A DNA stretch of 64,000 nt from Mesorhizobium sp. B2-4-15. Lineage in GTDB: Bacteria > Pseudomonadota > Alphaproteobacteria > Rhizobiales > Rhizobiaceae. Shown here piece after piece: positions 42,348 through 50,954 of the stretch. The DNA is taken from NCBI RefSeq assembly GCF_006658505.1, contig NZ_VFUZ01000003.1, forward strand, positions 248,001-312,000. Reading direction: 5' to 3'. Both the position numbers and the translations under genes were made by a program. Every line of letters begins with the position of its first letter. Within the stretch, counting starts at the first letter, position 1. Below the pieces are notes generated by a model that saw nothing but the letters and a program-made list of their open reading frames with translations, was not told where the DNA came from and searched no databases.

Positions 42348-43337
42348 ATGTCAGAAACCTTCAAAGCCATCCTCATTTCGCGCGACGCCGACAAAAAGCA
42401 GTCGGTAGCCGTGACGGACCTCACCGACGCCGACCTGATGGAGGGCGACGTCACCGTCGCGGTCGAGGCGACGACGGTGAACTACAAGGATGGACTGGCC
42501 ATTACCGGCAAGGCGCCGGTGGTCCGCCGCTGGCCGCTGGTGCCGGGCATCGACTTCGCCGGCACCGTCATCTCGTCTTCCAATCCCGACTGGCGCAAGG
42601 GAGACAAGGTCATCCTGAACGGCTGGGGCGTCGGCGAGACCCATTTCGGCGCCTATGCCGGGCGCGCTCGCGTCAACGGTGACTGGCTGGTGCCGCTGCC
42701 GAAAGGCATGAGCCCGCATGATGCGATGGCGGTCGGCACCGCTGGCTACACCGCCATGCTTTCTGTCATGGCGCTGGAACGGCACGGCATCCTGCCCGAT
42801 CGCGGCCCCGTGGTGGTGACGGGCGCGGCCGGCGGCGTCGGTTCGGTCGCGATCTCGATCCTGTCCAGCCTCGGCTACCATGTCGTTGCGTCCACGGGCC
42901 GCAATGCCGAAAGCCCCTATCTGATCAACCTCGGTGCCGCCGAGGTGATATCGCGCGACGAACTCAGCCAGCCCGCCAAACCGCTGGCCAAGGAGCGCTG
43001 GGCCGGCGGCGTCGATTCGGTCGGCAGCCACACGCTGGCCAACGTTCTCTCGATGACCTCCTATGGCGGCGCGGTCGCCGCCTGCGGCCTGGCCGGCGGC
43101 ATGGACCTGCCGGCAAGCGTGGCCCCCTTCATCCTGCGCGGCGTCTCGCTGCTCGGCATCGATTCGGTGATGGCGCCGAAGGCCGTGCGCATCGAGGCCT
43201 GGCGGCGCATTGGCACCGACCTCGACCTGGGGAAGCTCGCCAGCCTGTCCACGACCATCGGCTTCGACGGCATCATCGATGCGGCACGCGATATCGTCGA
43301 CGGCAAGATCCGCGGACGCGTCGTCGTCGACATGTGA
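42348..43337 (+). CDS. acuI: MDR-type quinone/acrylyl-CoA reductase (YhdH/AcuI family)
   Basis: A 329-aa zinc-independent medium-chain reductase. VNYKDGLAITGKAPVVRRWP near residue 48, PGIDFAGTVISS near 70 and the NADPH motif VVVTGAAGGVGSVAISILSS near 150 define the YhdH/AcuI group. AcuI reduces acryloyl-CoA to propionyl-CoA with NADPH; E. coli YhdH has the same activity. The ATG at 42348 follows GGAGAAAAAG; the longer open frame reaches back into lspA in another frame and is not coding. Confidence 0.88.
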   Translation: MSETFKAILISRDADKKQSVAVTDLTDADLMEGDVTVAVEATTVNYKDGLAITGKAPVVRRWPLVPGIDFAGTVISSSNPDWRKGDKVILNGWGVGETHFGAYAGRARVNGDWLVPLPKGMSPHDAMAVGTAGYTAMLSVMALERHGILPDRGPVVVTGAAGGVGSVAISILSSLGYHVVASTGRNAESPYLINLGAAEVISRDELSQPAKPLAKERWAGGVDSVGSHTLANVLSMTSYGGAVAACGLAGGMDLPASVAPFILRGVSLLGIDSVMAPKAVRIEAWRRIGTDLDLGKLASLSTTIGFDGIIDAARDIVDGKIRGRVVVDM

Positions 43338-43479
43338 CCGGCTCGCCGATCGCTGGCGGCGGACGGAATTGCCGAATCCGGCGGCGAACCCGCCGCTGCC
43401 GGGACAAAAACGCCCGATCTGCTAAAATTCGAACGATCCGCCGCAATTTTCCATAATCTCTGTCTGGCAAGGATTTCGC

Positions 43480-45759
43480 ATGATCGCGCAATCCGACAGG
43501 CAACAGGCGGACACTGGCGACGACGTCGATGCGGTATCCGCGCCGGCGCGGCGCTTTATCGCCTCGCCACCGCTGGTGCCCGAACAGCAATCGGCCAGGC
43601 AGCAAGGGCCGCTCCTGACTTTCGTTGTCATCCTGGCGCTGGCGGGCCTGTCCCATCTGACCGGTGCGCCGATCTTTGTCAGCCTCGCACTGCTGGCGAC
43701 CGGCCTCGCCGGCCTCGCCATGCATCTACACGCCAGACGTCGCGTCCATCGTACCGCGGTGCTGCTTGACGAGACCACCGCCCGCAGCCGCGCCGAGATC
43801 GAGACGCTGGCCGACCGCATGTGGGAGATGCAGGAAAGCGAGGAGCGCTTTCGCGGTCTCATCGACGCGCTTGGCGACCTCGTCATCCACCGCGATCGCG
43901 ACGGTTACATCGTCTATGCCAACAAGGTGTTCGCCGATCTGGTCGGTACCGATCAGCGCGACCTTGCCGGAAAGACGCTGGCCGAACTTGGCATCGAAGT
44001 CGGCATCGTTCCCGATGCCGCCTTTTCCGATCACGAGTGCCTGAGTTCCACCGACGTCGCCATCCGCACGCCGAGCGGCCCGCGCTGGTTCTCGTGGATC
44101 GAGCTGTCGGTGCGCGAGAAGGACAGCGGCGCGGTTTCCCATCGCGCGATCGCCCGCGACATCACCGCCCGCAAGCGCGCCGAATCCTCACTGATCACAG
44201 CGCGCGAGCGAGCCGAATATGCCAGCCAGGCCAAATCGCGCTTCCTCGCCACCGTCAGCCATGAAATCCGCACGCCGATGAACGGCATCATGGGCATGGC
44301 GAGGCTCTTGGCCGACACCAGCCTGTCGGCGGAGCAGCAGACCTATGTCGGCGCCATCTCGACCTCCGCCAGCGCCCTGCTCGCCCTGATCGAGGACCTG
44401 CTCGACTATTCCAAGATCGAGGCCGGACGCTTCGATCCGGAACCGCAGCCCATGTCGGTGCGCGAGATCGCCGACAACATCATCGAACTGCTGGCGGCGC
44501 GCGCCTTCGCCAAGGATATCGGTCTCGGTTGTCACGTCGAGCCGGACGTACCGCAAATGATCACCGCCGATCCGGGCCGGGTCAGGCAGGTGCTGCTCAA
44601 CCTCATCGGCAACGCCATCAAGTTCACCGACAGCGGCGGCGTGCTGGTCAGCGTGGCGCGTGCCCGCACCGAGACCAGCGACCGCATCTGCTTCACCATC
44701 GCCGACACCGGTCCCGGCCTGCGCGACGAAGACATGGAGCGCATCTTCGAGGAATTCGAGCAGGCCGACGGCACGTCGACGCGCGCGCATGGAGGGGCCG
44801 GTCTTGGACTTGCCATCTCCAAGCGCCTGGTGGCTGCCATGGGCGGCACGATCTCAGTCTCCAGCCGGCTTGGGCAAGGATCGGAATTCGTCTTCGAAAT
44901 CCCGGCCATAGCGGCCACCGAGGCGCCACAGGGCCGGCTGAACGCGCTTGCCGGCAGGCGCGCGGTGATCCTGTCCAGGAACACCGTCGAAGCCGACGCC
45001 ATCGCCCGCACCATCCGCGCCAATGGCGGCACCGCCGGTATCGCCACCACCGTGGCGCAGGCCGCATCCTTTGCCGACGGCTGCGACGTGCTTCTGGTCG
45101 ACGCGGCCATGGAAGAGAGCGACGGACGGCTGCTCAAGCGATTGCGCCAAAGCGGCCTTTCCGATTGCGAAGCCGTCACGCTGATCGCGCCGACCGACCG
45201 CGGCATGCTTGGCGAATTCCGCGCCAGCGGCTACGCGACCTTCCTGGCCCGGCCGGTGCGCGGGGGAACACTTTTGCGTGTGCTTATGAGCAGCCATGCA
45301 TCGGCCCTGACCCAGCCCCAGCCGGAAGAGCGCCGCATCCCGGCGCTTCGCGCCGCCGGCGAGCGCCAGCAGGGCCTGTCCGTGCTGATCGCGGAAGACA
45401 ATGACATCAATGCCATGCTGGCCCGCGCCACGCTGTTGAAGGCCGGGCATCGCGTCAAGGTGGTCGGCAACGGCAAGGCCGCCGTCGAGGCCGTCATCAG
45501 CGCCGGGCACAAGCACCGCTTCGACGTGGTGCTGATGGACCTGCATATGCCGGTCATGGACGGGTTGGACGCAATTGCGGCCATACGCCGCCATGAGGAG
45601 GAAACGGCCGTGGCACCCGTGCCGATCATGGTGCTGTCGGCGGACAGCCAGGAAAAGACCCGCCATGCCGTGCTCGCCCATGGCGCCAGCGGCTTCGTGA
45701 CCAAGCCGCTGGACCCCGACGCCCTGGTCACCGCCGTCGAGAGCCAGGTCGCCGCCTGA
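43480..45759 (+). CDS. Hybrid sensor histidine kinase with two receiver domains
   Basis: A 759-aa inner-membrane kinase. Membrane segments at about 45-62 and 65-82 are followed by a short coiled coil (90-120) and PAS (120-235). HisKA follows ([20 protein letters not shown], His near 261), then HATPase (about 360-480; [30 protein letters not shown]). Receiver 1 (about 490-610) lacks the N-terminal acidic pair and looks degenerate. Receiver 2 (about 632-755) has IAEDNDIN, the phospho-Asp in [12 protein letters not shown] and Lys in VTKPLD. No cognate partner or Hpt protein is adjacent. Confidence 0.92.
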   Translation: MIAQSDRQQADTGDDVDAVSAPARRFIASPPLVPEQQSARQQGPLLTFVVILALAGLSHLTGAPIFVSLALLATGLAGLAMHLHARRRVHRTAVLLDETTARSRAEIETLADRMWEMQESEERFRGLIDALGDLVIHRDRDGYIVYANKVFADLVGTDQRDLAGKTLAELGIEVGIVPDAAFSDHECLSSTDVAIRTPSGPRWFSWIELSVREKDSGAVSHRAIARDITARKRAESSLITARERAEYASQAKSRFLATVSHEIRTPMNGIMGMARLLADTSLSAEQQTYVGAISTSASALLALIEDLLDYSKIEAGRFDPEPQPMSVREIADNIIELLAARAFAKDIGLGCHVEPDVPQMITADPGRVRQVLLNLIGNAIKFTDSGGVLVSVARARTETSDRICFTIADTGPGLRDEDMERIFEEFEQADGTSTRAHGGAGLGLAISKRLVAAMGGTISVSSRLGQGSEFVFEIPAIAATEAPQGRLNALAGRRAVILSRNTVEADAIARTIRANGGTAGIATTVAQAASFADGCDVLLVDAAMEESDGRLLKRLRQSGLSDCEAVTLIAPTDRGMLGEFRASGYATFLARPVRGGTLLRVLMSSHASALTQPQPEERRIPALRAAGERQQGLSVLIAEDNDINAMLARATLLKAGHRVKVVGNGKAAVEAVISAGHKHRFDVVLMDLHMPVMDGLDAIAAIRRHEEETAVAPVPIMVLSADSQEKTRHAVLAHGASGFVTKPLDPDALVTAVESQVAA

Positions 45760-45965
45760 GCTGTTTTTTTCCCGCCGCGCGGCGAATGCATGTCCTCCCA
45801 AAGCAGCTCTGGTTCCGTCAGGACGACATCCATGAAAACAAGGACTTGAGGCGCGTCGCCTCGATCCGTGCGGACGCGGGGCGCCTCGACTAAGCTCACC
45901 GAACATAGCCGGTTGACCGTTTTCGCCAGCCGACGAAGTATTGCCCGCGACGCCGTATCACGGTA

Positions 45966-45984
45966 CTGTCACAATCCTGTTGCA
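45966..45984 (+). promoter_or_regulatory. PHO-box-like site upstream of olsB
   Basis: CTGTCACAATCCTGTTGCA consists of two 7-bp half sites (CTGTCAC and CTGTTGC) with an 11-bp repeat, as in PhoB boxes (consensus CTGTCAT-N4-CTGTCAT). It lies 50 bp before the olsB start. In Sinorhizobium olsB is induced under phosphate limitation through PhoB, which agrees. Confidence 0.65.
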
Positions 45985-46034
45985 CCTACACCGTATCCCC
46001 GTGCCAAGAGGGATGGCTCGAAGGAGAATCACTC

Positions 46035-46922
46035 GTGCATACAGTTATGCCGGAATGTGACACTCGGCCGAACGCCAGCAGCGCCTTGCTCGCCGGACGT
46101 AACGTCGATTCCGTCATGAAGGGGGCAGCGCTCGGCCGTATCGGCAACCTCGAAGTGCGGCTTGCCCGCAACGAGGCCGAGATCGCGGCCGCGCAGGAAG
46201 TGCGCTACCGTGTCTTCTACGACGAGCTTGGGGCCAGGAAGGACCTGTTCCAGGCGCAGGATCGGCGTGACGCCGATCGGTTCGACCCGCTCTGCGACCA
46301 TTTGCTTGTCTTCGACAATTCGATTTCCGGTCCCGAACACCGCCGCATCGTCGGCACCTACCGCCTGCTGCGGCAGGAGATCGCGGCCGCTGCCGGAGGC
46401 TTCTATTCGGAAGGCGAATTCGAGCTGACCAAGCTCATTGCCCGCCACCCCGGCCAGCGTTTTCTCGAACTTGGCCGTTCCTGTGTTTTGCCCGAATACC
46501 GCTCGAAGCGCACCATCGAGGCGCTGTGGCAGGGCATCTGGGCCTACATCAATCACTACGAGATCGGCGTGATGACCGGCTGCGCTTCCTTCCACGGCAC
46601 CGTGCCGGCCGCGCATGCCGAGGCGCTCACCTACCTTGCCCATCATTGCCGGACCAACTCGGCCTGGGATGTGCGTGCCGTATCCGGGCGCTATTGCTCC
46701 ATGGACCTGATGCCGATCGAGGCGGTCAACGCCAAGGCGGCGATCGCGGCGATGCCGCCCTTGGTCAAGGGTTATCTGCGGGTCGGCGCCCGCATCGGCG
46801 ACGGCTGCGTTATCGATCGCGAATTCTCGACGGTAGACGTCTTCGTGGTGATGCCGGTCAAGGAGATCGGCGCCCGCTACGTCAACTACTATGGCGGGGA
46901 AGCGCAGCGCTTCGCCGCGTGA
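46035..46922 (+). CDS. olsB: Ornithine-acyl-ACP N-acyltransferase
   Basis: A 295-aa GNAT-like enzyme that transfers a 3-hydroxyacyl group from acyl-ACP to ornithine, making lyso-ornithine lipid. Characteristic blocks are AAAQEVRYRVFYDELGARKD near residue 50, LELGRSCVLPEYRSKRTIEA near 142, and MTGCASFHGTVPAAHAEALT near 178. The start is GTG at 46035 with AAGGAG 8 bp upstream. The second-step enzyme OlsA is not in the window. A PHO-box-like site lies in the promoter. Confidence 0.92.
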   Translation: MHTVMPECDTRPNASSALLAGRNVDSVMKGAALGRIGNLEVRLARNEAEIAAAQEVRYRVFYDELGARKDLFQAQDRRDADRFDPLCDHLLVFDNSISGPEHRRIVGTYRLLRQEIAAAAGGFYSEGEFELTKLIARHPGQRFLELGRSCVLPEYRSKRTIEALWQGIWAYINHYEIGVMTGCASFHGTVPAAHAEALTYLAHHCRTNSAWDVRAVSGRYCSMDLMPIEAVNAKAAIAAMPPLVKGYLRVGARIGDGCVIDREFSTVDVFVVMPVKEIGARYVNYYGGEAQRFAA

Positions 46923-46925
46923 ACG

Positions 46926-47282
46926 GTGAGTGACGATCCCTCCAAAGCGTTCGACTCGTTGCGCTTTGCGGCGGCAGGCCTTCTGGATGTCGTCGAAACC
47001 ACGTCCTATGGAACGCCGGCCCTTAAGGTCGGCGAGAAGTTGCTCGCCAGGGTCAAGGACGCGAACACCATCGTGCTGATGTGTCCGCTCGACGAGAAGG
47101 AGATGCTGTTGGAGGCGGCTCCCGAAATCTATTTCGAAACCGATCACTATAAAGGCTGGCCGGCAATCCTGGTCAGGCTGGACAAAATCCCTTCCGAAGA
47201 ATTGCGCCATCGGCTCGAACAAATTTGGCTGAGGCAGGCGCCGAAGAAATTGGTCGGGGCCTGGCGGGCAGGAAAAGGCTGA
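46926..47282 (+). CDS. MmcQ/YjbR family DNA-binding protein
   Basis: A 118-aa protein of the CyaY-like YjbR fold. VVETTSYGTPALKVGEKLLA near residue 22, the PLDEKEMLLEAAPEIYFETD block and HYKGWPAILVRLDKIPSEEL are the family core. The biochemical role is not established. It begins with GTG 3 bp after olsB, so it is probably cotranscribed, and is convergent with the TRIC-like gene with one base between the stops. Confidence 0.86.
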   Translation: MSDDPSKAFDSLRFAAAGLLDVVETTSYGTPALKVGEKLLARVKDANTIVLMCPLDEKEMLLEAAPEIYFETDHYKGWPAILVRLDKIPSEELRHRLEQIWLRQAPKKLVGAWRAGKG

Positions 47283-47283
47283 T

Positions 47284-47922
47284 TCAAGGAATGTCTTCCG
47301 GCCGCCGGCCGGGCCGGCTCTTATAGGACGGAAACGACCATCCATATTTCAGCGCGCCGCCGCGCACCAGGAAGGCTGCCGCAAAACCGATCAGGTTGGA
47401 GGCGAGCGGCGGCAGGCCGGCAAGGTCGCCGACTGTATAGAGGCCGGCACCGGCTAGGGCTGCACTGACGTAGATCTCCGGCCTGAGCAGCACAGACGGC
47501 TCGCCGGCCAGGAGATCGCGCAGAATGCCGCCGAATGTAGCGGTGAGTACGCCGGTGATGACGGAAACGACAGGCGAACCGGTGATGGCCAGTCCCTTGG
47601 CCGCGCCCATCACCGAAAAGGCAGCCAGCCCGATAGCGTCGAGCCAGAGCAGCCATTTCCAGCGCGATTCGGCGCGATGCGCGCTGAAGAACACGAGCAC
47701 CGCCACCACCGTGCAGATCAGGACATAGCTGGAATTGGCGACCCAGAAAACCGGCAGATTGAGGATGACGTCGCGAAGCGTGCCGCCGCCGATGCCGGTG
47801 ACGCTGGCCAGGAACAGATAACCGATGATGTCGAGTTGTTTGCGCGACGCAGCCAACGCCCCGGTCGCCGCAAACACGGCGACGCCGGCATAGTCGAGAA
47901 GGGCGATGGGATTCAAAGACAT
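47284..47922 (-). CDS. TRIC/YicG (UPF0126) family membrane channel
   Basis: A 212-aa protein with seven membrane segments made of two repeats of the UPF0126 domain. The motifs GGGTLRDVIL near residue 46 and GGILRDLLAGEPSVLLRPEI near 130 are the matching Gly/Arg-Asp elements of each repeat. Bacterial homologues form trimeric cation channels related to eukaryotic TRIC; the transported ion here is unproven. It lies downstream of grpE with a hairpin repeat in between. Confidence 0.9.
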   Translation of the reverse strand: MSLNPIALLDYAGVAVFAATGALAASRKQLDIIGYLFLASVTGIGGGTLRDVILNLPVFWVANSSYVLICTVVAVLVFFSAHRAESRWKWLLWLDAIGLAAFSVMGAAKGLAITGSPVVSVITGVLTATFGGILRDLLAGEPSVLLRPEIYVSAALAGAGLYTVGDLAGLPPLASNLIGFAAAFLVRGGALKYGWSFPSYKSRPGRRPEDIP

Positions 47923-47924
47923 GA

Positions 47925-48021
47925 GGCAGTAGGCGGTGGGGATTAGGAATAGGGTATCAATAGCACGAAGCCGTGCGATTGATACGTCTCCTTAGTTCCC
48001 TACTGCCTACTGCCTACTGCC
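47925..48021. repeat. Inverted heptamer-repeat element between grpE and the TRIC-like gene
   Basis: A 97-bp near-perfect hairpin. GGCAGTAGGCGGTGGGGATT and the rest of the left arm (47925-47967) pair with the right arm (47972-48021), which contains three tandem TACTGCC heptamers. A GTATCAAT / ATTGATAC core and CACG / CGTG sit at the loop. It is related in unit and layout to the element at 8671-8794. Confidence 0.75.
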
Positions 48022-48024
48022 TTA

Positions 48025-48663
48025 CTACGCGTCCTTCTCGGCCTGCTCATTGACCGGCCCCGGCTCGACGGGTGCCTCGGCGGCGATCTTGGGGCCGCCC
48101 CTGGCGACGCCGACCATGGCCGGGCGCAGCACGCGCTCGCCGATCGAATAGCCCGGCTGCACGACCTGGACCACCGTGTTGGCCGGCACATCGGGATTGG
48201 GCACTTCGAACATCGCCTGGTGGAAATTGGGATCGAACTTCTCGCCCTCCGGAGCGAGTTTCTTGACCCCATGCCGTTCCAGCGCCGACAGCATGGCGCG
48301 TTCGGTCAGGTCGACGCCTTCGATCAATGCCTTGAAACCGGCATCACCAGACGCCTTGGCCTCGGCGGGAATGGCGTCCAGCGCGCGGCGCAGATTGTCC
48401 GACACCGACAGCATGTCGCGCGCGAAATTCGCAACCGCATAGGTGCGCGCGTCGTGCACGTCGCGCGCGGTGCGGCGGCGCAGGTTTTCCATCTCGGCCG
48501 CGACACGCAGAGCGCGGTCCTTCAGCTCTTCATTTTCCTTCAGCAGCCGCACAAGCGCTTCATAGTCGCCATCGATGCTGCCTTCCGTGCGCTCGGCATT
48601 GGCATTGGCCTCGGCCGCCTCCACTTCACTGGGCACGCGTTCGTCTTTTGCCTGGTCGCTCAT
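48025..48663 (-). CDS. grpE: Nucleotide exchange factor GrpE
   Basis: A 212-aa co-chaperone that releases ADP from DnaK. A long N-terminal helix (residues about 40-85, [20 protein letters not shown]) leads to the four-helix bundle and the C-terminal beta-domain. [20 protein letters not shown] and the [20 protein letters not shown] block, ending [10 protein letters not shown], are the signature. The C-terminal extension is Pro/Glu-rich. The usual upstream partner hrcA is absent; a RpoH-like promoter is visible instead. Confidence 0.95.
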   Translation of the reverse strand: MSDQAKDERVPSEVEAAEANANAERTEGSIDGDYEALVRLLKENEELKDRALRVAAEMENLRRRTARDVHDARTYAVANFARDMLSVSDNLRRALDAIPAEAKASGDAGFKALIEGVDLTERAMLSALERHGVKKLAPEGEKFDPNFHQAMFEVPNPDVPANTVVQVVQPGYSIGERVLRPAMVGVARGGPKIAAEAPVEPGPVNEQAEKDA

Positions 48664-48704
48664 CGCCGTTTCCCGTTATCTCGAATGGTCTGATTTTGTG
48701 CCCG

Positions 48705-48736
48705 ATATCGAGGTTCGGCGGCCAAAAATCAAGGGG
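48705..48736 (-). promoter_or_regulatory. RpoH-type promoter candidate for grpE
   Basis: On the minus strand, CCCCTTGAT (48736-48728) and CTCGATAT (48712-48705) are separated by 15 bp and resemble the sigma-32 consensus, 42 bp before the grpE start. A hairpin AAGGGG-TAAGCG-CCCCTT (48731-48748) overlaps the -35 side. No CIRCE element was seen. Confidence 0.45.
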
Positions 48737-48850
48737 TAAGCGCCCCTTGGGCCTTTGGCCGGCACTAAGCCGTGACCGGCGGTGATACTTGGATTTTAAT
48801 TCAAATTTTACCGTACTTGCTGGCTTTGCTTGCGACAAGGGCGTGATGCG

Positions 48851-48876
48851 GGAACCATTCCCTTGCTGGAGGAGTT
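48851..48876 (+). promoter_or_regulatory. Sigma-EcfG (general stress) type promoter
   Basis: GGAAC (48851-48855), 18 bases, then GTT (48874-48876), preceded by A instead of the usual C. This fits GGAAC-N16/17-CGTT of the alphaproteobacterial general stress response. The 66-aa ORF starts 24 bp later. Confidence 0.6.
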
Positions 48877-48900
48877 TCGGAACCGACATAGGATTTTGAA

Positions 48901-49101
48901 ATGATGACCCGCAACAAGGCTGAAAAGGGAGAACGGCTCGCCACGGAGGTCCGGCGCCAGCTCGGTGCCGAGGCGATGACCCGTTTTTTGCGCACCTTGC
49001 CTGCTTTCCGCACCGAGGCCGACATTCCCGACCGCTTCAGGCAATTGCTCGACCGCCTCGACCGATTGGAGGATGGGGACGTAAGCTGGCGACGCCAGTA
49101 A
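48901..49101 (+). CDS. Small NepR-like protein
   Basis: A 66-aa basic protein. Its second half (FLRTLPAFRTEADIPDRFRQ, then LLDRLDRLE) resembles the helix-loop-helix core of the NepR anti-sigma factors that bind EcfG and are released by PhyR, especially the PDRF-x2-LL element. It has two adjacent ATGs (48901 and 48904), AGGA 8-10 bp upstream and an EcfG-type promoter. No phyR, ecfG or histidine kinase neighbour is present, so it may be a paralogue or another small stress protein. The assignment is tentative. Confidence 0.5.
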   Translation: MMTRNKAEKGERLATEVRRQLGAEAMTRFLRTLPAFRTEADIPDRFRQLLDRLDRLEDGDVSWRRQ

Positions 49102-49120
49102 GGCTTTCGCCAGGATTCTT

Positions 49121-49150
49121 ACGCGACAATTACGCGCGGTAATTTCGCGT
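49121..49150. promoter_or_regulatory. 30-bp imperfect palindrome upstream of the desaturase gene
   Basis: ACGCGA-c-AATTAC-GCGCG-GTAATT-TCGCGT is symmetrical over 30 bp with one extra base in the left arm. It sits 45 bp before the desaturase start and looks like a regulator-binding site; no T run follows, so a terminator is less likely. Confidence 0.55.
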
Positions 49151-49194
49151 GATCGTCGCCTTGCGGCGGCGGCACGCCCCGCCTATGGTTCGTG

Positions 49195-50217
49195 ATGAAC
49201 ATTATTTCCCCCGACGCGGCCGCTAACAGCAAGCGCGCCTGGCTGAAGATTCTGGCGCGCTACAAGAAGCCGGACCGGCGGCGCAGCGCCATCGAGCTCG
49301 CCATCACCCTTATCCCGTTTGCCACGCTCTGGGCGCTCTCTTCGGCCGCCTATGCCTATGGCCATTGGTGGGGGCTGGTCCTGATCCTTCCGGCGGCTGG
49401 GTTCCTGGTACGCATCTTCATGATCCAGCATGATTGCGGCCATGGATCCTTCTTCGCCAATCGTGTCGCCGACGACTGGATCGGCCGCGCGCTCGGCGTC
49501 CTGACCTTGACACCCTACGACTGCTGGCGGCGCGCCCACGCGACACATCATGCCGGCGCCGGCAATCTCGACGAGCGCGGCACGGGCGACATCCGGACCC
49601 TGACCGTTGCCGAATACCGGCGGATGTCCTGGCGTGGCCGCCTTGCCTATCGGCTCTACCGCCATCCGCTGGTGATGTTCGGTCTCGGGCCGATCTGGCT
49701 GTTCATCTTCTCGCAAAGGCTGCCTGTCGGCATGATGCGTGGCGGGCTGACGCCCTGGGTGTCGTCAATGACCACCAATCTCGCCATCGCGCTTGCGGCG
49801 GCCTTGCTTATCTGGGCTGTCGGCCCCGGTGCGTTCCTGGTTGTCCATCTGCCGATCGTCATTCTCGCCGGTTCGGCCGGCGTCTGGCTGTTCTACGTCC
49901 AGCACCAGTTCGAGGAGACGGAATGGGCAAAGGATGACGAATGGGAATTCCAGCGCGCCGCCTTGCACGGCTCGTCCTATTACGACCTGCCGCCGGTGCT
50001 GAACTGGTTCACCGGCAATATCGGCGTCCACCACGTCCACCACCTCTCCGCCAAGGTGCCGGGCTACCGTCTGCAGGAAGTGCTGCGCGATTATCCGGAG
50101 CTGCGCGGCATCGGTCGCGTCACGCTGCTCGAGAGCTTGCGCTGCGTCAAACTGGCATTGTGGGACGAAAACCGCCGCAAGCTGGTGTCGTTCCGCGAGG
50201 CACGGGCGGCGGTATAG
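49195..50217 (+). CDS. Membrane fatty-acid desaturase family protein
   Basis: A 340-aa membrane di-iron enzyme. The His boxes are HDCGHGS near residue 81, HATHH near 117, and HHVHH near 283, with an additional QHQFEET near 242. Four to five membrane segments surround them. It introduces a double bond in a fatty acid or lipid; the exact position is unknown. An ATG at 49195 and a GTG at 49192 are equally possible; no strong ribosome binding site is visible. The 30-bp palindrome upstream suggests regulation. Confidence 0.9.
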   Translation: MNIISPDAAANSKRAWLKILARYKKPDRRRSAIELAITLIPFATLWALSSAAYAYGHWWGLVLILPAAGFLVRIFMIQHDCGHGSFFANRVADDWIGRALGVLTLTPYDCWRRAHATHHAGAGNLDERGTGDIRTLTVAEYRRMSWRGRLAYRLYRHPLVMFGLGPIWLFIFSQRLPVGMMRGGLTPWVSSMTTNLAIALAAALLIWAVGPGAFLVVHLPIVILAGSAGVWLFYVQHQFEETEWAKDDEWEFQRAALHGSSYYDLPPVLNWFTGNIGVHHVHHLSAKVPGYRLQEVLRDYPELRGIGRVTLLESLRCVKLALWDENRRKLVSFREARAAV

Positions 50218-50223
50218 AGTCTG

Positions 50224-50304
50224 CCTTCTCCCCGTCACTATACGGGGAGAAGGTGCCGGCAGGCCGATGAGGGGCAGCGCCGGGCTTTCAAAGTGATTTG
50301 AAAG
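50224..50304. repeat. Rhizobial palindromes downstream of the desaturase gene
   Basis: CCTTCTCCCCGT / ACGGGGAGAAGG (perfect 12-bp stem, 6-nt loop, 50224-50253) is the common rhizobial intergenic repeat. A second perfect stem CTTTCAAA / TTTGAAAG with a GTGA loop is at 50285-50304. Both lie between convergent genes and can act as terminators. Confidence 0.75.
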
Positions 50305-50333
50305 CAGCAGCGAACGACACCTGGATCTTAACC

Positions 50334-50954
50334 TCAGGCCGCCTGGCGCTCCTCGCGCATCAGCATCTCGCCGTGGCGGATTTCCGTGCCCAGCACCTTC
50401 AGGCATTCGCGGATGAAGTTGGACAGGCCGGGCCACCCCTTGGCCGACACCATATTGCCGTCGACATGGGCGCCTGTCGGCGCGACGTCGATGTAGATGC
50501 CGCCGGCCAACGTCACTTCCGGTTCGCAGTAGTGGAGCGCCGCCACTTCCCTGCCCCGCACCACGCCATCGACCGCGATCAGGATCTGCACGCCATGGCA
50601 GATGGTGAAGATCGGCTTGCCAGCCTCGTGGAAATGCCGCACCAGCGCCTGCACCCGCTTGTCGATGCGGATGTATTCCGGTCCGCGCCCGCCGGCCGCG
50701 TAGACGGCGTCGTATTTGGCCGGGTCCACCTCGGCAAACGTCTTGTTGAGGATGTAGTCGTGGCCGAGCTTTTCCGTATAGGTCTGGTGGCCTTCGAAGT
50801 CGTGCAGCGAGGTCTTCAGCACATCGCCTGCCTTCTTGTCCGGGCACACGACATGGACGGTGTGTCCGACGGCATGCATGGCCTGTTCGAAAACGAAAAT
50901 CTCATATTCCTCGCTGAACTCGCCAACGAGCATCAATATCTTCTTGGCAGCCAT
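50334..50954 (-). CDS. DJ-1/PfpI family protein
   Basis: A 206-aa class I glutamine-amidotransferase-like protein. The nucleophile elbow reads FTICHGVQIL near residue 114, with Cys-His as in DJ-1/PfpI. KILMLVGEFSEEYEIFVFEQ opens the fold, and AAGGRGPEYIR near 85 is the oxyanion region. Family members are glyoxalases, deglycases or proteases; which one applies is not decidable. GGAGG 8 bp before the ATG at 50954 favours it over the ATG at 50978. A 17-bp tandem duplication (TTGTGGCCATTTATTCC) covers the upstream start region. Confidence 0.85.
   Translation of the reverse strand: MAAKKILMLVGEFSEEYEIFVFEQAMHAVGHTVHVVCPDKKAGDVLKTSLHDFEGHQTYTEKLGHDYILNKTFAEVDPAKYDAVYAAGGRGPEYIRIDKRVQALVRHFHEAGKPIFTICHGVQILIAVDGVVRGREVAALHYCEPEVTLAGGIYIDVAPTGAHVDGNMVSAKGWPGLSNFIRECLKVLGTEIRHGEMLMREERQAA

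Noticed and set aside
48793..48810. Further CtrA-like site (TTAA-N7-TTTACC)
   Set aside because: The second half site has T instead of A at one position, and there is no clear promoter relation; too weak to list.
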